A stretch of 52,850 bases of DNA, taken from assembly GCA_002491945.1 (NCBI GenBank), contig DKWX01000002.1, forward strand, positions 30,971 to 83,820. Reading direction: 5' to 3'. Each line of letters opens with the position of its first letter. Within the stretch, counting starts at the first letter, position 1. Below the pieces are notes generated by a model. It saw only the letters and a list, made by a program, of their open reading frames with translations, was not told where the DNA came from and did no database searches. Made by a program: the position numbers and the translations under genes. This document shows positions 34,858 through 43,128 of the stretch, one piece after another. This stretch comes from Porphyromonadaceae bacterium UBA7141 (lineage in GTDB: Bacteria; Bacteroidota; Bacteroidia; Bacteroidales; Muribaculaceae).

Positions 34858-36423
34858 TCATCGGCGGGGGTAGTCGACTGTGTAATGTAGTCCACGGCTC
34901 TCTTTGCGCTCCATGGCCTGACGCATTATGAGGTAGGCCACATTGATCATGTTGCGCAGTTCGCATAGCTCGCGGGTGGGTTTTGAGGTCTTGAAGAGGC
35001 GCTCGGTCTCTTCGTAGAGTATATCGAGGCGGTTCCAGGCACGTTTGAGGCGCAGGTCCGACCTCACAATACCTACGTAATAACCCATTATCTGGTTCAC
35101 CTCTTTTGCCGATTGGGTGATGAGCACCATCTCTTCGTGATGGGCCGTCCCCTCATCATTCCATTCAGGCACATCATTGCGGTAGTCGTATCCCTTGATG
35201 GCTTCGGAGGAGTGGCGGGCGGCGGCATCGGCATATACCACGGCCTCAATCAGTGAATTCGAGGCCAGACGGTTGCCTCCGTGAAGTCCGGTGCAAGAGC
35301 ATTCGCCGATGGCGTAGAGGCGGCTGATGGAGCTTTGACCGTTGCCATCCACCTTTATGCCGCCGCAGAGATAATGGGCCGCCGGGGCCACGGGAATCAT
35401 CTGCCGCGTGATGTCGATGCCGATAGAAAGGCAATGCTCGTAGATGTTGGGGAAGTGACGGCGCGTCTCTTCGGGGTCTTTGTGGGTGACATCGAGATAT
35501 ACATGGTCGGTGCCGTGCAGTTTCATTTCAGAGTCGATTGCACGGGCCACTATGTCGCGCGGGGCCAGTGAGAGGCGCGGATCGTATTTGTGCATGAATT
35601 CGGAGCCGTCGAGATTGCGGAGCACTGCCCCGTAGCCGCGCATGGCCTCGGTGATGAGGAATGAGGGGCGGTCGCCCGGATGATAGAGTGCCGTGGGATG
35701 AAACTGTATGAATTCCATATCCCTTACCGTCCCCTTGGCGCGGTAGGTCATGGCAATGCCGTCGCCTGTTGCGGTCAGCGGGTTGGTGGTAGTGGTGTAG
35801 ACGGCTCCCACACCTCCTGTGGCCATCACGGTGGCCTTTGCAAGGAATGTCTCCACCCGGCCGCTTTTTTCATCAAGTATGTAGGCGCCGTAGCAGGTGA
35901 TATCCGGAGTGCGGCGTGTCACGATGCGCCCGAGGTGATGCTGTGTGATTATCTCTACGGCGAAATGATGCTCGAAGACCTCGATATTCGGATGTCGGCG
36001 CACCTCTTCGATAAGACTCGTCTGGATTTCGGCACCGGTATTGTCGGCGTGGTGCAGAATCCGGAATTCAGAGTGTCCGCCTTCGCGGTGCAGGTCGAAT
36101 GATCCGTCGGCCTTGCGGTCGAATTCCACGCCGTGCTCCACAAGAAACCCGATGCCGTCAGGGGCGCCATGCACCACCTTTCCCACAGCCTCCGGGTCGG
36201 AAAGCCAGTCGCCGGCCACCATCGTGTCGTGTATATGCTTGTCGAATGTATCGACATTCATGTCGGTCACACTTGCCACTCCCCCCTGGGCCAGAAATGT
36301 ATTGGCCTCTTCAAGAGTGGATTTGCAGATAAGGGCCACACGCCCGTAGGGTGCCACTTTCAGGGCGAAACTCATCCCGGCTATGCCGGAGCCTATCACA
36401 AGATAATCAAACCTGTAAGCCAT
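34858..36423 (-). CDS. nadB: L-aspartate oxidase NadB
   Basis: NadB oxidises L-aspartate to iminoaspartate using FAD, the first step of de novo NAD synthesis. The N-terminal FAD loop VIGSGIAGMSFALKVA, EANTFLAQGGVASV near 39, ATVMATGGVGAVYTTTTNP, RDMEFIQFHPTALYHPG and ALYAIGECSCTGLHGGNRLA-like segments identify it. The length of 521 is typical. nadA and nadC are not adjacent, so the pathway is dispersed. A perfect TAAATTTG (-7 type) box lies 160 bases upstream at 36585-36592 on the minus strand, but no TTTG is at the expected distance. Confidence 0.96.
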   Translation of the reverse strand: MAYRFDYLVIGSGIAGMSFALKVAPYGRVALICKSTLEEANTFLAQGGVASVTDMNVDTFDKHIHDTMVAGDWLSDPEAVGKVVHGAPDGIGFLVEHGVEFDRKADGSFDLHREGGHSEFRILHHADNTGAEIQTSLIEEVRRHPNIEVFEHHFAVEIITQHHLGRIVTRRTPDITCYGAYILDEKSGRVETFLAKATVMATGGVGAVYTTTTNPLTATGDGIAMTYRAKGTVRDMEFIQFHPTALYHPGDRPSFLITEAMRGYGAVLRNLDGSEFMHKYDPRLSLAPRDIVARAIDSEMKLHGTDHVYLDVTHKDPEETRRHFPNIYEHCLSIGIDITRQMIPVAPAAHYLCGGIKVDGNGQSSISRLYAIGECSCTGLHGGNRLASNSLIEAVVYADAAARHSSEAIKGYDYRNDVPEWNDEGTAHHEEMVLITQSAKEVNQIMGYYVGIVRSDLRLKRAWNRLDILYEETERLFKTSKPTRELCELRNMINVAYLIMRQAMERKESRGLHYTVDYPRR

Positions 36424-36649
36424 CGCTTTATAACTATGCAGTAATCATATACATTACCGTGCGGCGGCTCGCTTCGCGGGGTCGCTTGCCCGGTGGGTTA
36501 TTTTTTATGTAAGCTTTCCCGACGCCTCGCCCCATGACCCGCCAAGAGTGAAGGGTATGGGCGTTGCCGCCGGGTATCGATTACAAATTTAATGATTTTT
36601 TTCTATATATCCTTTATACTTTGGCGTTATTACGCCATGTGGCCTGTTG

Positions 36650-37027
36650 TCAGCCCAGAATATTGGGTATGTCGGCCGCCGCCGGATTGACATTGGCGTA
36701 AGGGGCGTTGACGTTGAGGGCGGCTGTCTGCTGCATGTCCTCCACTTCGCGCGCCAGAACTTCTTTGATGCCGGCTAACGCATGGGCATCAAGTTCCGGA
36801 TAACCGATGTATTTCCCCAAGTCCGATGCCGGCACTTCGTCTACTCGCGGCGTGGTATAGTAGGCGAATGTCTCATTCCGGAATCTGCTGCGAAGATAAC
36901 TGTTGAGGTCGGCCTCAAGCCGGGTAAGTGTGGATTTTTCTCCTGCCTCGTTGTCGCGCAGCAGGTATTTCTCTGAATTGCCGAAACTCACGAGATATAT
37001 CTTTTCTGTCTTGTTTTCTGTACACAT
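36650..37027 (-). CDS. Small protein of unknown function (125 aa)
   Basis: I do not recognise this protein. It is hydrophilic, has no signal peptide and no membrane segment. IYLVSFGNSEKYLL near residue 10 could be a beta strand-turn-strand, followed by a helical region rich in Arg/Glu at about 33-52. A second helix at about 83-105 reads GIKEVLAREVEDMQQT, and the tail is Ala/Asn-rich. No Cys pair or catalytic pattern is seen apart from a Cys at residue 2. It is a monocistronic-looking gene between nadB and the Omp28-like gene, with the strong hairpin 37122-37171 upstream isolating it. A TGGCGT-TATT-ACGCCA hairpin lies just past its stop codon (36622-36637). Confidence 0.75.
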   Translation of the reverse strand: MCTENKTEKIYLVSFGNSEKYLLRDNEAGEKSTLTRLEADLNSYLRSRFRNETFAYYTTPRVDEVPASDLGKYIGYPELDAHALAGIKEVLAREVEDMQQTAALNVNAPYANVNPAAADIPNILG

Positions 37028-37121
37028 AATCTTGTTTTCTAATTGTTTTTAACGTAGGTTAAACACGCAGAATGGCAAAATAGTTCATTCAATGCATTTT
37101 GTCCCGCCCCTTGTGCCGGCA

Positions 37122-37171
37122 CAGACAAAAAAAAGGGGGGTGATTTTGCAATCACCCCCTTTTCGTCTGTC
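37122..37171 (-). terminator. Strong bidirectional terminator after the Omp28-like gene
   Basis: The core arms GGGGGTGATT (37136-37145) and AATCACCCCC (37150-37159) enclose a four-base loop. They are flanked by A runs on the left and TTTT on the right, and outer ACAGAC/GTCTGT arms extend the stem. On the minus strand the A run becomes a long T tract, so it should end transcription from the gene at 37227-39317. Confidence 0.88.
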
Positions 37172-37226
37172 TCAAAGCCTTCATGACCTGAAGGCTTCCT
37201 TATTTTTTCAGGATTGAATCTTCTAA

Positions 37227-39317
37227 TTAATACACAGCCACTTTCTCGACTTTGTCGCCGAAGCTGACCACGTAGATGCCGGGAGCGGCAGAGAGGCTGG
37301 CTCCGGTATGGCTGTGGGCCACCACTCGTCCGTCGGCTGCGTATACATCGGCTGCGGGCGCTCCGCTGCGGAAACGGATCTCACCCTTGGCTCCCCAAGA
37401 ATAGCTCGGCTCGGCCGATGCGCTCACGCTCTCTACCGACGCATAGTCGGGAGCCTCAACCACACAGGCATTCTCAATTGCGCCGTTTATTTTGTTGACA
37501 ACCATTGCCACCACGCGCACCATCGTCGGATCCACCTCGTCGTCGAGAACGATTTCAGTGTCATAAGCGTAGTCCACGTCTTTCTCAATGTTTGCGGGGA
37601 GGCTGCCGGCCACACCTTCAGGCTTCGAGCAGTTGCGGGCCACATCGTTGAAGATCAGACGTACATAGGCGTCCTTATTCTCGAATCCGTAGTAGTCATC
37701 GGATGAGCCGGATGCGTAGTTGGTCTGCACATACGGGCCTACGCCATCCTCTATCACCGTATATGCCACCATATAGCCGGCATTGTCTTCGGAGTCGCCG
37801 AAGCGGCTCTTGGTAGAGAGTTTAAGCTTATTGTCGGCATCTCCCTTGGTCAGAGTGGCCGTAATCTGTGCGAATGCGGGCACATCCACAATCGAGAGGA
37901 ATGCATTTTTCAGCTCCTCGGGCGACGGATATATGCTGCTGCCCATATTGCGGTTGATGTAGGATGACGGGAAGCCGCTCACGACTGAGCTTAACTTATT
38001 ATAGGCCATTCCCGCGCCGGTCACATCCATTGCATCGTTGCCGCTGTGCACAGCGATGCCGATGAAGCCCTTGTCTGAATAGTTCTCGGCCATGTATTCC
38101 ATGCCTGCATAGCCTACCACACACCAGCCGCACCATGTGCCGGTGTATTCCTCAGCCACCACATTGCGCGGATACCCTTCGGAGATGCAGAGGAATGAGC
38201 CTTCGATAGCGTATTTGGTAAGGTCTACGCTTTCGCCGTTGATGGCCGATACATAGACACGGTAGGGTATATTGTTACCCTCTGTAGTCGACTTGATATC
38301 GAAGTAGATAGGTTCTGTAATCTCGAGATAACCTATTGGAGACTCAAGCTTCACTTCATGCTTCTGGGGTTCCATCCCCTGCACTTCGACTGTGTATTCG
38401 AGTTTAGAGACCTTCGTGGCGCTGCGATTCTGCGAAATCACGCCGAACTGAGCAGTCTCTCCAAACTTGATATACTGCGGGCCCACCCATTCGTAGGGGC
38501 GCACGTCATTTACGGGGAGCATGTCGCCGCTTATCCCGGCACGCACGCAGACATTGCCTGCCAGCTCTCCGAAGTTTGTCCAGCTGTATTCATCGCCGAA
38601 CATCAGACTGCCGTTCTCGTTGACTCCCTGAAGTTTGGAATAGATATAGCATCCGTCGGCATCGGGATAGATGCCGTCGGTCATCATGCAGTAGTAGGTG
38701 GTGTTGTAGGGCGCTACCGGATTCTGCGGGTCGGCCGGCACATTGAGCGTATATCCGATGTAGAGGGGCTTCCCGGCCTCGATGGTCACTGCTTCGGGCA
38801 GTTCTATCGTGCTCCATTGGAATCCGAGCTTGCCAAGTTCTCCGGTGGCGCTGACCAGAGGCTCGCCTTCAAGGCTTTCTGACACCCATACGGTGGCTTC
38901 TTTTACCGGATTGTCGTATACGTACTGCATCAGATCGTAGTCGGGACGCTGCGACGAGACATCGACAGGGTTGCCTACCGATACCGAAGTAATCGTTGCG
39001 CCGGCCCATGAGGTGGCAAGCTCTTCGGAGAGTCTGATCGCACCTGACCATTTTCCTGTGTTCGTAGGTACGGCGGTATATACACCTTCGGCAAAACCCC
39101 AGTTCATCCACAGTCCGGCATCGGAGGCGGCACGGAAGCGTACTCCGGGTTCCGGAAGGGACTGTCGTCCCTCGTTATGTATTACTGTGCGTAGTGCTGT
39201 CAGCCCTTTTGTTACCCTTTCGCGGGATAATGAGCCTTTCGGAACCAATACCGAAGCCTGAACACCGGCAATTGCCACGGCTGTTGCCATTGTGAGTATA
39301 AGTCTTTTCATAGACAT
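37227..39317 (-). CDS. Secreted Omp28-like protein with thioredoxin-like CxxC and C-terminal sorting tail
   Basis: The 696-residue protein begins with a signal peptide (LILTMATAVAIAGVQA). The middle resembles Omp28-related proteins of Bacteroidota, with EEYTGTWCGWCVVGYAGMEY. C396-G-W-C399 is a thioredoxin-type CxxC, so thiol-disulfide activity is possible. The N-terminal 350 residues look like beta-sandwich (adhesion-like) domains. The C-terminus (VYAADGRVV, then APGIYVVSFG and KVEKVAVY) matches the pattern of type IX secretion sorting domains. It is preceded by an excellent promoter at 39363-39393 and followed by a strong terminator, so it is a single-gene unit. The biological target is unknown. 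Confidence 0.8.
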   Translation of the reverse strand: MSMKRLILTMATAVAIAGVQASVLVPKGSLSRERVTKGLTALRTVIHNEGRQSLPEPGVRFRAASDAGLWMNWGFAEGVYTAVPTNTGKWSGAIRLSEELATSWAGATITSVSVGNPVDVSSQRPDYDLMQYVYDNPVKEATVWVSESLEGEPLVSATGELGKLGFQWSTIELPEAVTIEAGKPLYIGYTLNVPADPQNPVAPYNTTYYCMMTDGIYPDADGCYIYSKLQGVNENGSLMFGDEYSWTNFGELAGNVCVRAGISGDMLPVNDVRPYEWVGPQYIKFGETAQFGVISQNRSATKVSKLEYTVEVQGMEPQKHEVKLESPIGYLEITEPIYFDIKSTTEGNNIPYRVYVSAINGESVDLTKYAIEGSFLCISEGYPRNVVAEEYTGTWCGWCVVGYAGMEYMAENYSDKGFIGIAVHSGNDAMDVTGAGMAYNKLSSVVSGFPSSYINRNMGSSIYPSPEELKNAFLSIVDVPAFAQITATLTKGDADNKLKLSTKSRFGDSEDNAGYMVAYTVIEDGVGPYVQTNYASGSSDDYYGFENKDAYVRLIFNDVARNCSKPEGVAGSLPANIEKDVDYAYDTEIVLDDEVDPTMVRVVAMVVNKINGAIENACVVEAPDYASVESVSASAEPSYSWGAKGEIRFRSGAPAADVYAADGRVVAHSHTGASLSAAPGIYVVSFGDKVEKVAVY

Positions 39318-39362
39318 AGGGGGTTAGGTGAATATTAGTCATCATCTGACGGAATACAGTGG

Positions 39363-39393
39363 CAAAGATAGGAGATTTTTCTTAATCTTCAAA
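39363..39393 (-). promoter_or_regulatory. Bacteroidota-type promoter of the Omp28-like gene
   Basis: On the minus strand TTTG (39390-39393) is followed after 19 bases by TATCTTTG (39363-39370), a full match to TTTG-N19-TAnnTTTG. Transcription should start near 39356, leaving a leader of about 40 bases before the ATG at 39317. Confidence 0.75.
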
Positions 39394-39504
39394 AAATAAT
39401 TGTAAAAAATATCAACCATATTATCCATCCCGACTGCAATCGCAAAATTCATTTTGCCACCTCATCCAGACTACATGGAGGCATGAGCACCCATTTTACA
39501 ACAA

Positions 39505-39535
39505 GAGGGGACGCCGGAAATACCGGCGCCCCCTC
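39505..39535 (-). terminator. Terminator hairpin after the alpha-amylase gene
   Basis: GAGGGGACGCCGG (39505-39517) pairs with CCGGCGCCCCCTC (39523-39535) with one A-C mismatch and a five-base loop. It starts 34 bases beyond the amylase stop. The T tract on the minus strand is modest (CTTGTTGT), and on the plus strand it is TTTATTAT. Confidence 0.75.
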
Positions 39536-39568
39536 TTTATTATGATTCTATTGGATTTATGTCAATCG

Positions 39569-42500
39569 TCAGCGCACTATCACCTTGCTGACCTTGCTCC
39601 CCTGACGGCGCACGTAGATGCCGGATTTCGGCTCTGACACGCGCACTCCCTGCAGGGTGTAGTATTCCACCTCGGCCTCTTCGTCAGTCAGTGTGTCGAC
39701 CGATGTCGGACCGTTGTTGTCGTAACTGCCACCGGCTACAAACTCCAGATTTCTCGTCTGACTGGAGCCGCCGTTGTTGAAGATGACGCTTGAGCCGGCT
39801 GAAGCGCCCGGAATCTCGATTACATACCATGTCTTGCCGTTCATCTCCACTGTTTCGGTCATCTGTGTGCCGGGCCATGCGCCGAGATGCTCGACGTTGC
39901 CGCCGGCTTCGGTCCAGCTGTAGCAGTATACCTGACCCCAGTTGGCCGAATTGTGGAAGTATACCACATTGTCGCCAAACACCAGAGGCTGCTTCTTGGT
40001 GAAGGTGACGGTCCCCTCGCGGGTGTCTGTGCCGTTGGTGGCAGTCCATGCTACTGTCACGCTCTCACCCTCTTCCATGTCGGCGCCAAGTGTGAAGGAA
40101 GCCGTGCTGCTAAAGGTCTTCTTGCTGCCTGTGCCGATCTGATAAGTGGCGCTGGTGGCATTCTTGGCAGTCACGGTCACGTTGACTGTGTCTTCAAATG
40201 TGCCGCCGTTGGGAGAGAAGCTTACTGTAGGCTGCGGTGTCACAACCACATTGTCGAGCAGCTTGGCATTTGAACCGCCGTCATACTCATAGAATACGTC
40301 GGCTGTGATGCCGGTGATGTCGGGAGTCTGACCATCGCCGATAAGTATCATGTTGACGCTCTCCAGGTCGTCGACTGTCCAGTAGTAGAAGGTGTCGTCG
40401 CCCACTTCGACAGTCTCCGTCATCTTGGAGCCGTTCCATGCCCCGGCGGGTTCTACTTTCACACCCTGGTCATTGTTGCCCCAGAGATAGATGTTGGGGG
40501 CGGAAGCTGCCTTTATATAGATTGTTATGGCTGCGTTGGGATCTACTTTCTTGTAGGTCTGGCTACCTGTGCGCACCGTGCCTTCGGCATCAGTGGCGCT
40601 CCAGCTGATTGTCACACTCTCGCCATATGTCATGTCGCCGCCGATGGTGACGGTCTTTTCCTGACCCTTGGTGAGGTTGACAGCCGTGCCATTGCCGACC
40701 TTGTACCATCCGTTTACGGCGGTGTCGCTGAGCGATACAGTCACGTCGAATGTGTCGGTGCGGAATGTGCAGCCTGTGGGTGATACCATGACTGAGCCGG
40801 GGAGCTGGGGGTGGGGAGCGTCTTCGGCTGTGTAGTATTCTGTGGTGCCGGGGTCGTCGAAGCTGACGCTGCCGCCGTGCGCCACGGGTGAAGTGGCGTA
40901 GATGAATTTGCCGTCTTCACCTACGATGCCGCCTTTCCAGTCTTTTACAAGCACACGGAGCTGACCCTTTGTCTCAGGAGCGTCGACTGTGATTGAGCCG
41001 CCACCCTGGTAGGTCTTGCCGGTCACGATGTCGGTGTAGGTGCCTGCGGGTACGTCGGTGAATGTGGCGCCGCCGTTGACGGCCACCAGAGCGTAGCTGT
41101 CTTTCCATGCGCGCTTGTAGGCCCAGCCGCCGGAGGCGGTGCAGCCGTCGAAGGTGTACTGACCCTTGCGCAGTGCGGGCACTGCGGCGCGGATCTGGTT
41201 GAGGCGGCGGATATGCTGTGCCAGATCGGCGTTGAGCGTCTCTGCCACGTTGCCGCTGGCTGTGTATTCGCCGAAGTCGGTGGTGCTTACGCTACCCTCG
41301 AGGTATGTGCCGAAGTAGGCGCGCCCTGAGTCATGAAGCGCCAGGTTGGGACCCTTGTCGATGGTGACACCTTTCTGGAACTCGACCTCTGAACCGTAGT
41401 AGAGACAGGGTATGCCGCGGAACGAGAACATCAGTGAAAGATTCTCGGCCCACTGCTCTGTACCGCCGTTGAAACGTATGCCGTCATTCGGGCCCGGGCT
41501 ATAGTCGTGGGAATCTACGTAGACCACGTTCCATGACGCGTCGTTGTAGAAGTGGTCGCCTTCCTGGGCGATGCGTACTGCCTGACCGGCATCGTTGAAG
41601 TTGTAGTGCATCGGGAAGTCGATTACGTTGAATCCGGATGCCTCGGAGTAATCGGGTTCATGCCATGCGCCGTCCTTCATGAACACGTTGTCGGAGTCGT
41701 GTACCGTGCCGGGGTCTTTTGCGCAGGTGAGCATGTTGCCAAGAGGCGCAGCTCCCTCGGGTACAACCTGCTGTGCCCACCAGTCGGCTGTGAACAACTG
41801 CCATTCCTGCACCAGGGCCGGATCCGACTTCCATGTGTAGTAGTGGCTCGACAGGAGGTGCTGGTCACGGTAGATTACGCCGCCGTAGCGGGCGCAGCAT
41901 TCGCCGAACATGTAGAAGGGAGCGTCGCCCACGCGTTTGCTCTTGTATTTCTCGCCGAGCTCCACGAATTTCGGGATGAAGTAGGAGTTGAAGGTGAGCG
42001 GGGCGATATGGCCGGTGGTATCGATACGGAAACCGTCGACACCCATCTCGATGAACTTGCCGTAGCAGTTGACGATATATTCGGCCACTGCGGGGTTCTC
42101 GGTATTGAGGTCTACGCAGTCGCCTGCGATCTGGCCCCACCAGCGGGAGGGATCGTCCCAGTTCCATGCGTTGGCTACGTGGTGCCAGTAGTTGTTGGAG
42201 TCATGGTTCTGCCCGTCGGTATTCTTCATGTATTTGAAGCGCTCGGAGTACTGGGTCTTCTCACCCTCGTTGGGGAGGTTCCAGTAGTCCATGCCGCCAA
42301 GACGGCTGTCGTCGGGGATAAGGCACTTTGTGATGTCGGCCTGGGTGGCGATGTTCTGGTCGCGGTCGAAGAGGTGGCAGAGTGTATCCTCACCGAAGTT
42401 GCCGGTGTGCTGCAGCACTATGTCGAGCACGATCTTGATTCCCTTTGCGTGGGCTGCGTCGATAAGGTCCTGGAAATCCACATCCTCAGCCGAACCCCAT

Positions 42501-42880
42501 TCGGTGCGGCTCTCATAGCGGAGGTCTACACGCGAGAAGTCCATCGCATGGTAGCCGTGATAGTCGAAACCGGAGGCATTCTGCACCACCGGAGTGATCC
42601 ATATGGCAGTGAAACCGAGAGCCTTGATATAGTCAAGTTTCTCGATCAGACCCTTGAAGTCGCCTCGCCAGCACGGGTCGTTGTATTTCTTCTGGTTTTC
42701 CACGCCGTCCCAGCAGAGCACATTGTTCTTCGGGTCGCCGTCATAGAAGCGGGTCGTCATGGCAAAGTAGATGGTCTCATCGCGGAAGTCAGTGCGGTCT
42801 CCGACGAATGTAGACGCAGCGCCGCTCAAGGCGACAGATGCCAGTACCGAACCTGCTACGAATTGCTTTAAGCAGTTCAT
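39569..42880 (-). CDS. Secreted multidomain GH13 alpha-amylase with starch-binding modules
   Basis: The 1103-residue protein hydrolyses internal alpha-1,4 bonds of starch-like glucans. A signal peptide covers about 1-22 (VLASVALSGAAS). The GH13 barrel contains DIVLQHTGNFG (region I), GFRIDTTGHI with nucleophile Asp287, FGECCAR with acid/base Glu327, and VDSHDYSPG with Asp459. The C-terminal half has two chitobiase/FN3-like repeats (SPTGCTFRTDTFDVTVSLSD and SPNGGTFEDTVNVTVTAKNA). Each is followed by a CBM26-like starch-binding module with the repeated phrase GAWNGSKMTETVE or GAWPGTQMTETVE. The end (YYTLQGVRV, PKSGIYVRRQG, KVIVR) resembles a type IX sorting tail. No lipobox is present, unlike SusG. 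Monocistronic, with its own promoter and terminator. Confidence 0.93.
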   Translation of the reverse strand: MNCLKQFVAGSVLASVALSGAASTFVGDRTDFRDETIYFAMTTRFYDGDPKNNVLCWDGVENQKKYNDPCWRGDFKGLIEKLDYIKALGFTAIWITPVVQNASGFDYHGYHAMDFSRVDLRYESRTEWGSAEDVDFQDLIDAAHAKGIKIVLDIVLQHTGNFGEDTLCHLFDRDQNIATQADITKCLIPDDSRLGGMDYWNLPNEGEKTQYSERFKYMKNTDGQNHDSNNYWHHVANAWNWDDPSRWWGQIAGDCVDLNTENPAVAEYIVNCYGKFIEMGVDGFRIDTTGHIAPLTFNSYFIPKFVELGEKYKSKRVGDAPFYMFGECCARYGGVIYRDQHLLSSHYYTWKSDPALVQEWQLFTADWWAQQVVPEGAAPLGNMLTCAKDPGTVHDSDNVFMKDGAWHEPDYSEASGFNVIDFPMHYNFNDAGQAVRIAQEGDHFYNDASWNVVYVDSHDYSPGPNDGIRFNGGTEQWAENLSLMFSFRGIPCLYYGSEVEFQKGVTIDKGPNLALHDSGRAYFGTYLEGSVSTTDFGEYTASGNVAETLNADLAQHIRRLNQIRAAVPALRKGQYTFDGCTASGGWAYKRAWKDSYALVAVNGGATFTDVPAGTYTDIVTGKTYQGGGSITVDAPETKGQLRVLVKDWKGGIVGEDGKFIYATSPVAHGGSVSFDDPGTTEYYTAEDAPHPQLPGSVMVSPTGCTFRTDTFDVTVSLSDTAVNGWYKVGNGTAVNLTKGQEKTVTIGGDMTYGESVTISWSATDAEGTVRTGSQTYKKVDPNAAITIYIKAASAPNIYLWGNNDQGVKVEPAGAWNGSKMTETVEVGDDTFYYWTVDDLESVNMILIGDGQTPDITGITADVFYEYDGGSNAKLLDNVVVTPQPTVSFSPNGGTFEDTVNVTVTAKNATSATYQIGTGSKKTFSSTASFTLGADMEEGESVTVAWTATNGTDTREGTVTFTKKQPLVFGDNVVYFHNSANWGQVYCYSWTEAGGNVEHLGAWPGTQMTETVEMNGKTWYVIEIPGASAGSSVIFNNGGSSQTRNLEFVAGGSYDNNGPTSVDTLTDEEAEVEYYTLQGVRVSEPKSGIYVRRQGSKVSKVIVR

Positions 42881-42974
42881 GGTGTGTAGGTTAAATAAGT
42901 TATGAATTATGTAAGAATCAAAAAAGTTTCAGGTTAACCAGTCCAAGAGCGTCAAGAGCCCAATGACTTATCCG

Positions 42975-43006
42975 CAAAATTACCAACAATTTCTTAAAAT
43001 AACAAA
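42975..43006 (-). promoter_or_regulatory. Bacteroidota-type promoter of the alpha-amylase gene
   Basis: On the minus strand TTTG (43003-43006) precedes TAATTTTG (42975-42982) by exactly 20 bases, a full consensus match. Transcription should start near 42968, giving a leader of about 85-90 bases to the ATG at 42880. That leader is long enough to hold a regulatory site, but I see no obvious structure in it. Confidence 0.75.
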
Positions 43007-43092
43007 AAATAAAACAATTTCTTCCCGATAAATTAAAATCCATTAATCATCCTCCCGTCTGCCACACGCATCTCCCGCCACAATATAAAAAA

Positions 43093-43124
43093 TTTGCGCA
43101 TTCTATCCGAAAAAGCTAATTTTG
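43093..43124 (+). promoter_or_regulatory. Bacteroidota-type promoter of ruvB, abutting the start codon
   Basis: TTTG (43093-43096), 20 bases, then TAATTTTG (43117-43124): a full consensus match. The ruvB ATG is at 43129, only four bases past the -7 box, so the transcript probably begins at or within a base or two of the ATG. Confidence 0.75.
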
Positions 43125-43128
43125 CATC

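Noticed and set aside
36585..36592. Possible nadB promoter TAAATTTG on the minus strand
   Set aside because: The -7 box is perfect but there is no TTTG 19-21 bases upstream, and it is 160 bases from the start codon, so I did not annotate it as a promoter.
41552..42871. A 439-codon open frame on the plus strand opposite the amylase gene
   Set aside because: It is an antisense shadow produced by codon bias. The minus-strand gene has full GH13 catalytic motifs, a signal peptide, a promoter and a terminator, while the plus frame gives no recognisable protein.
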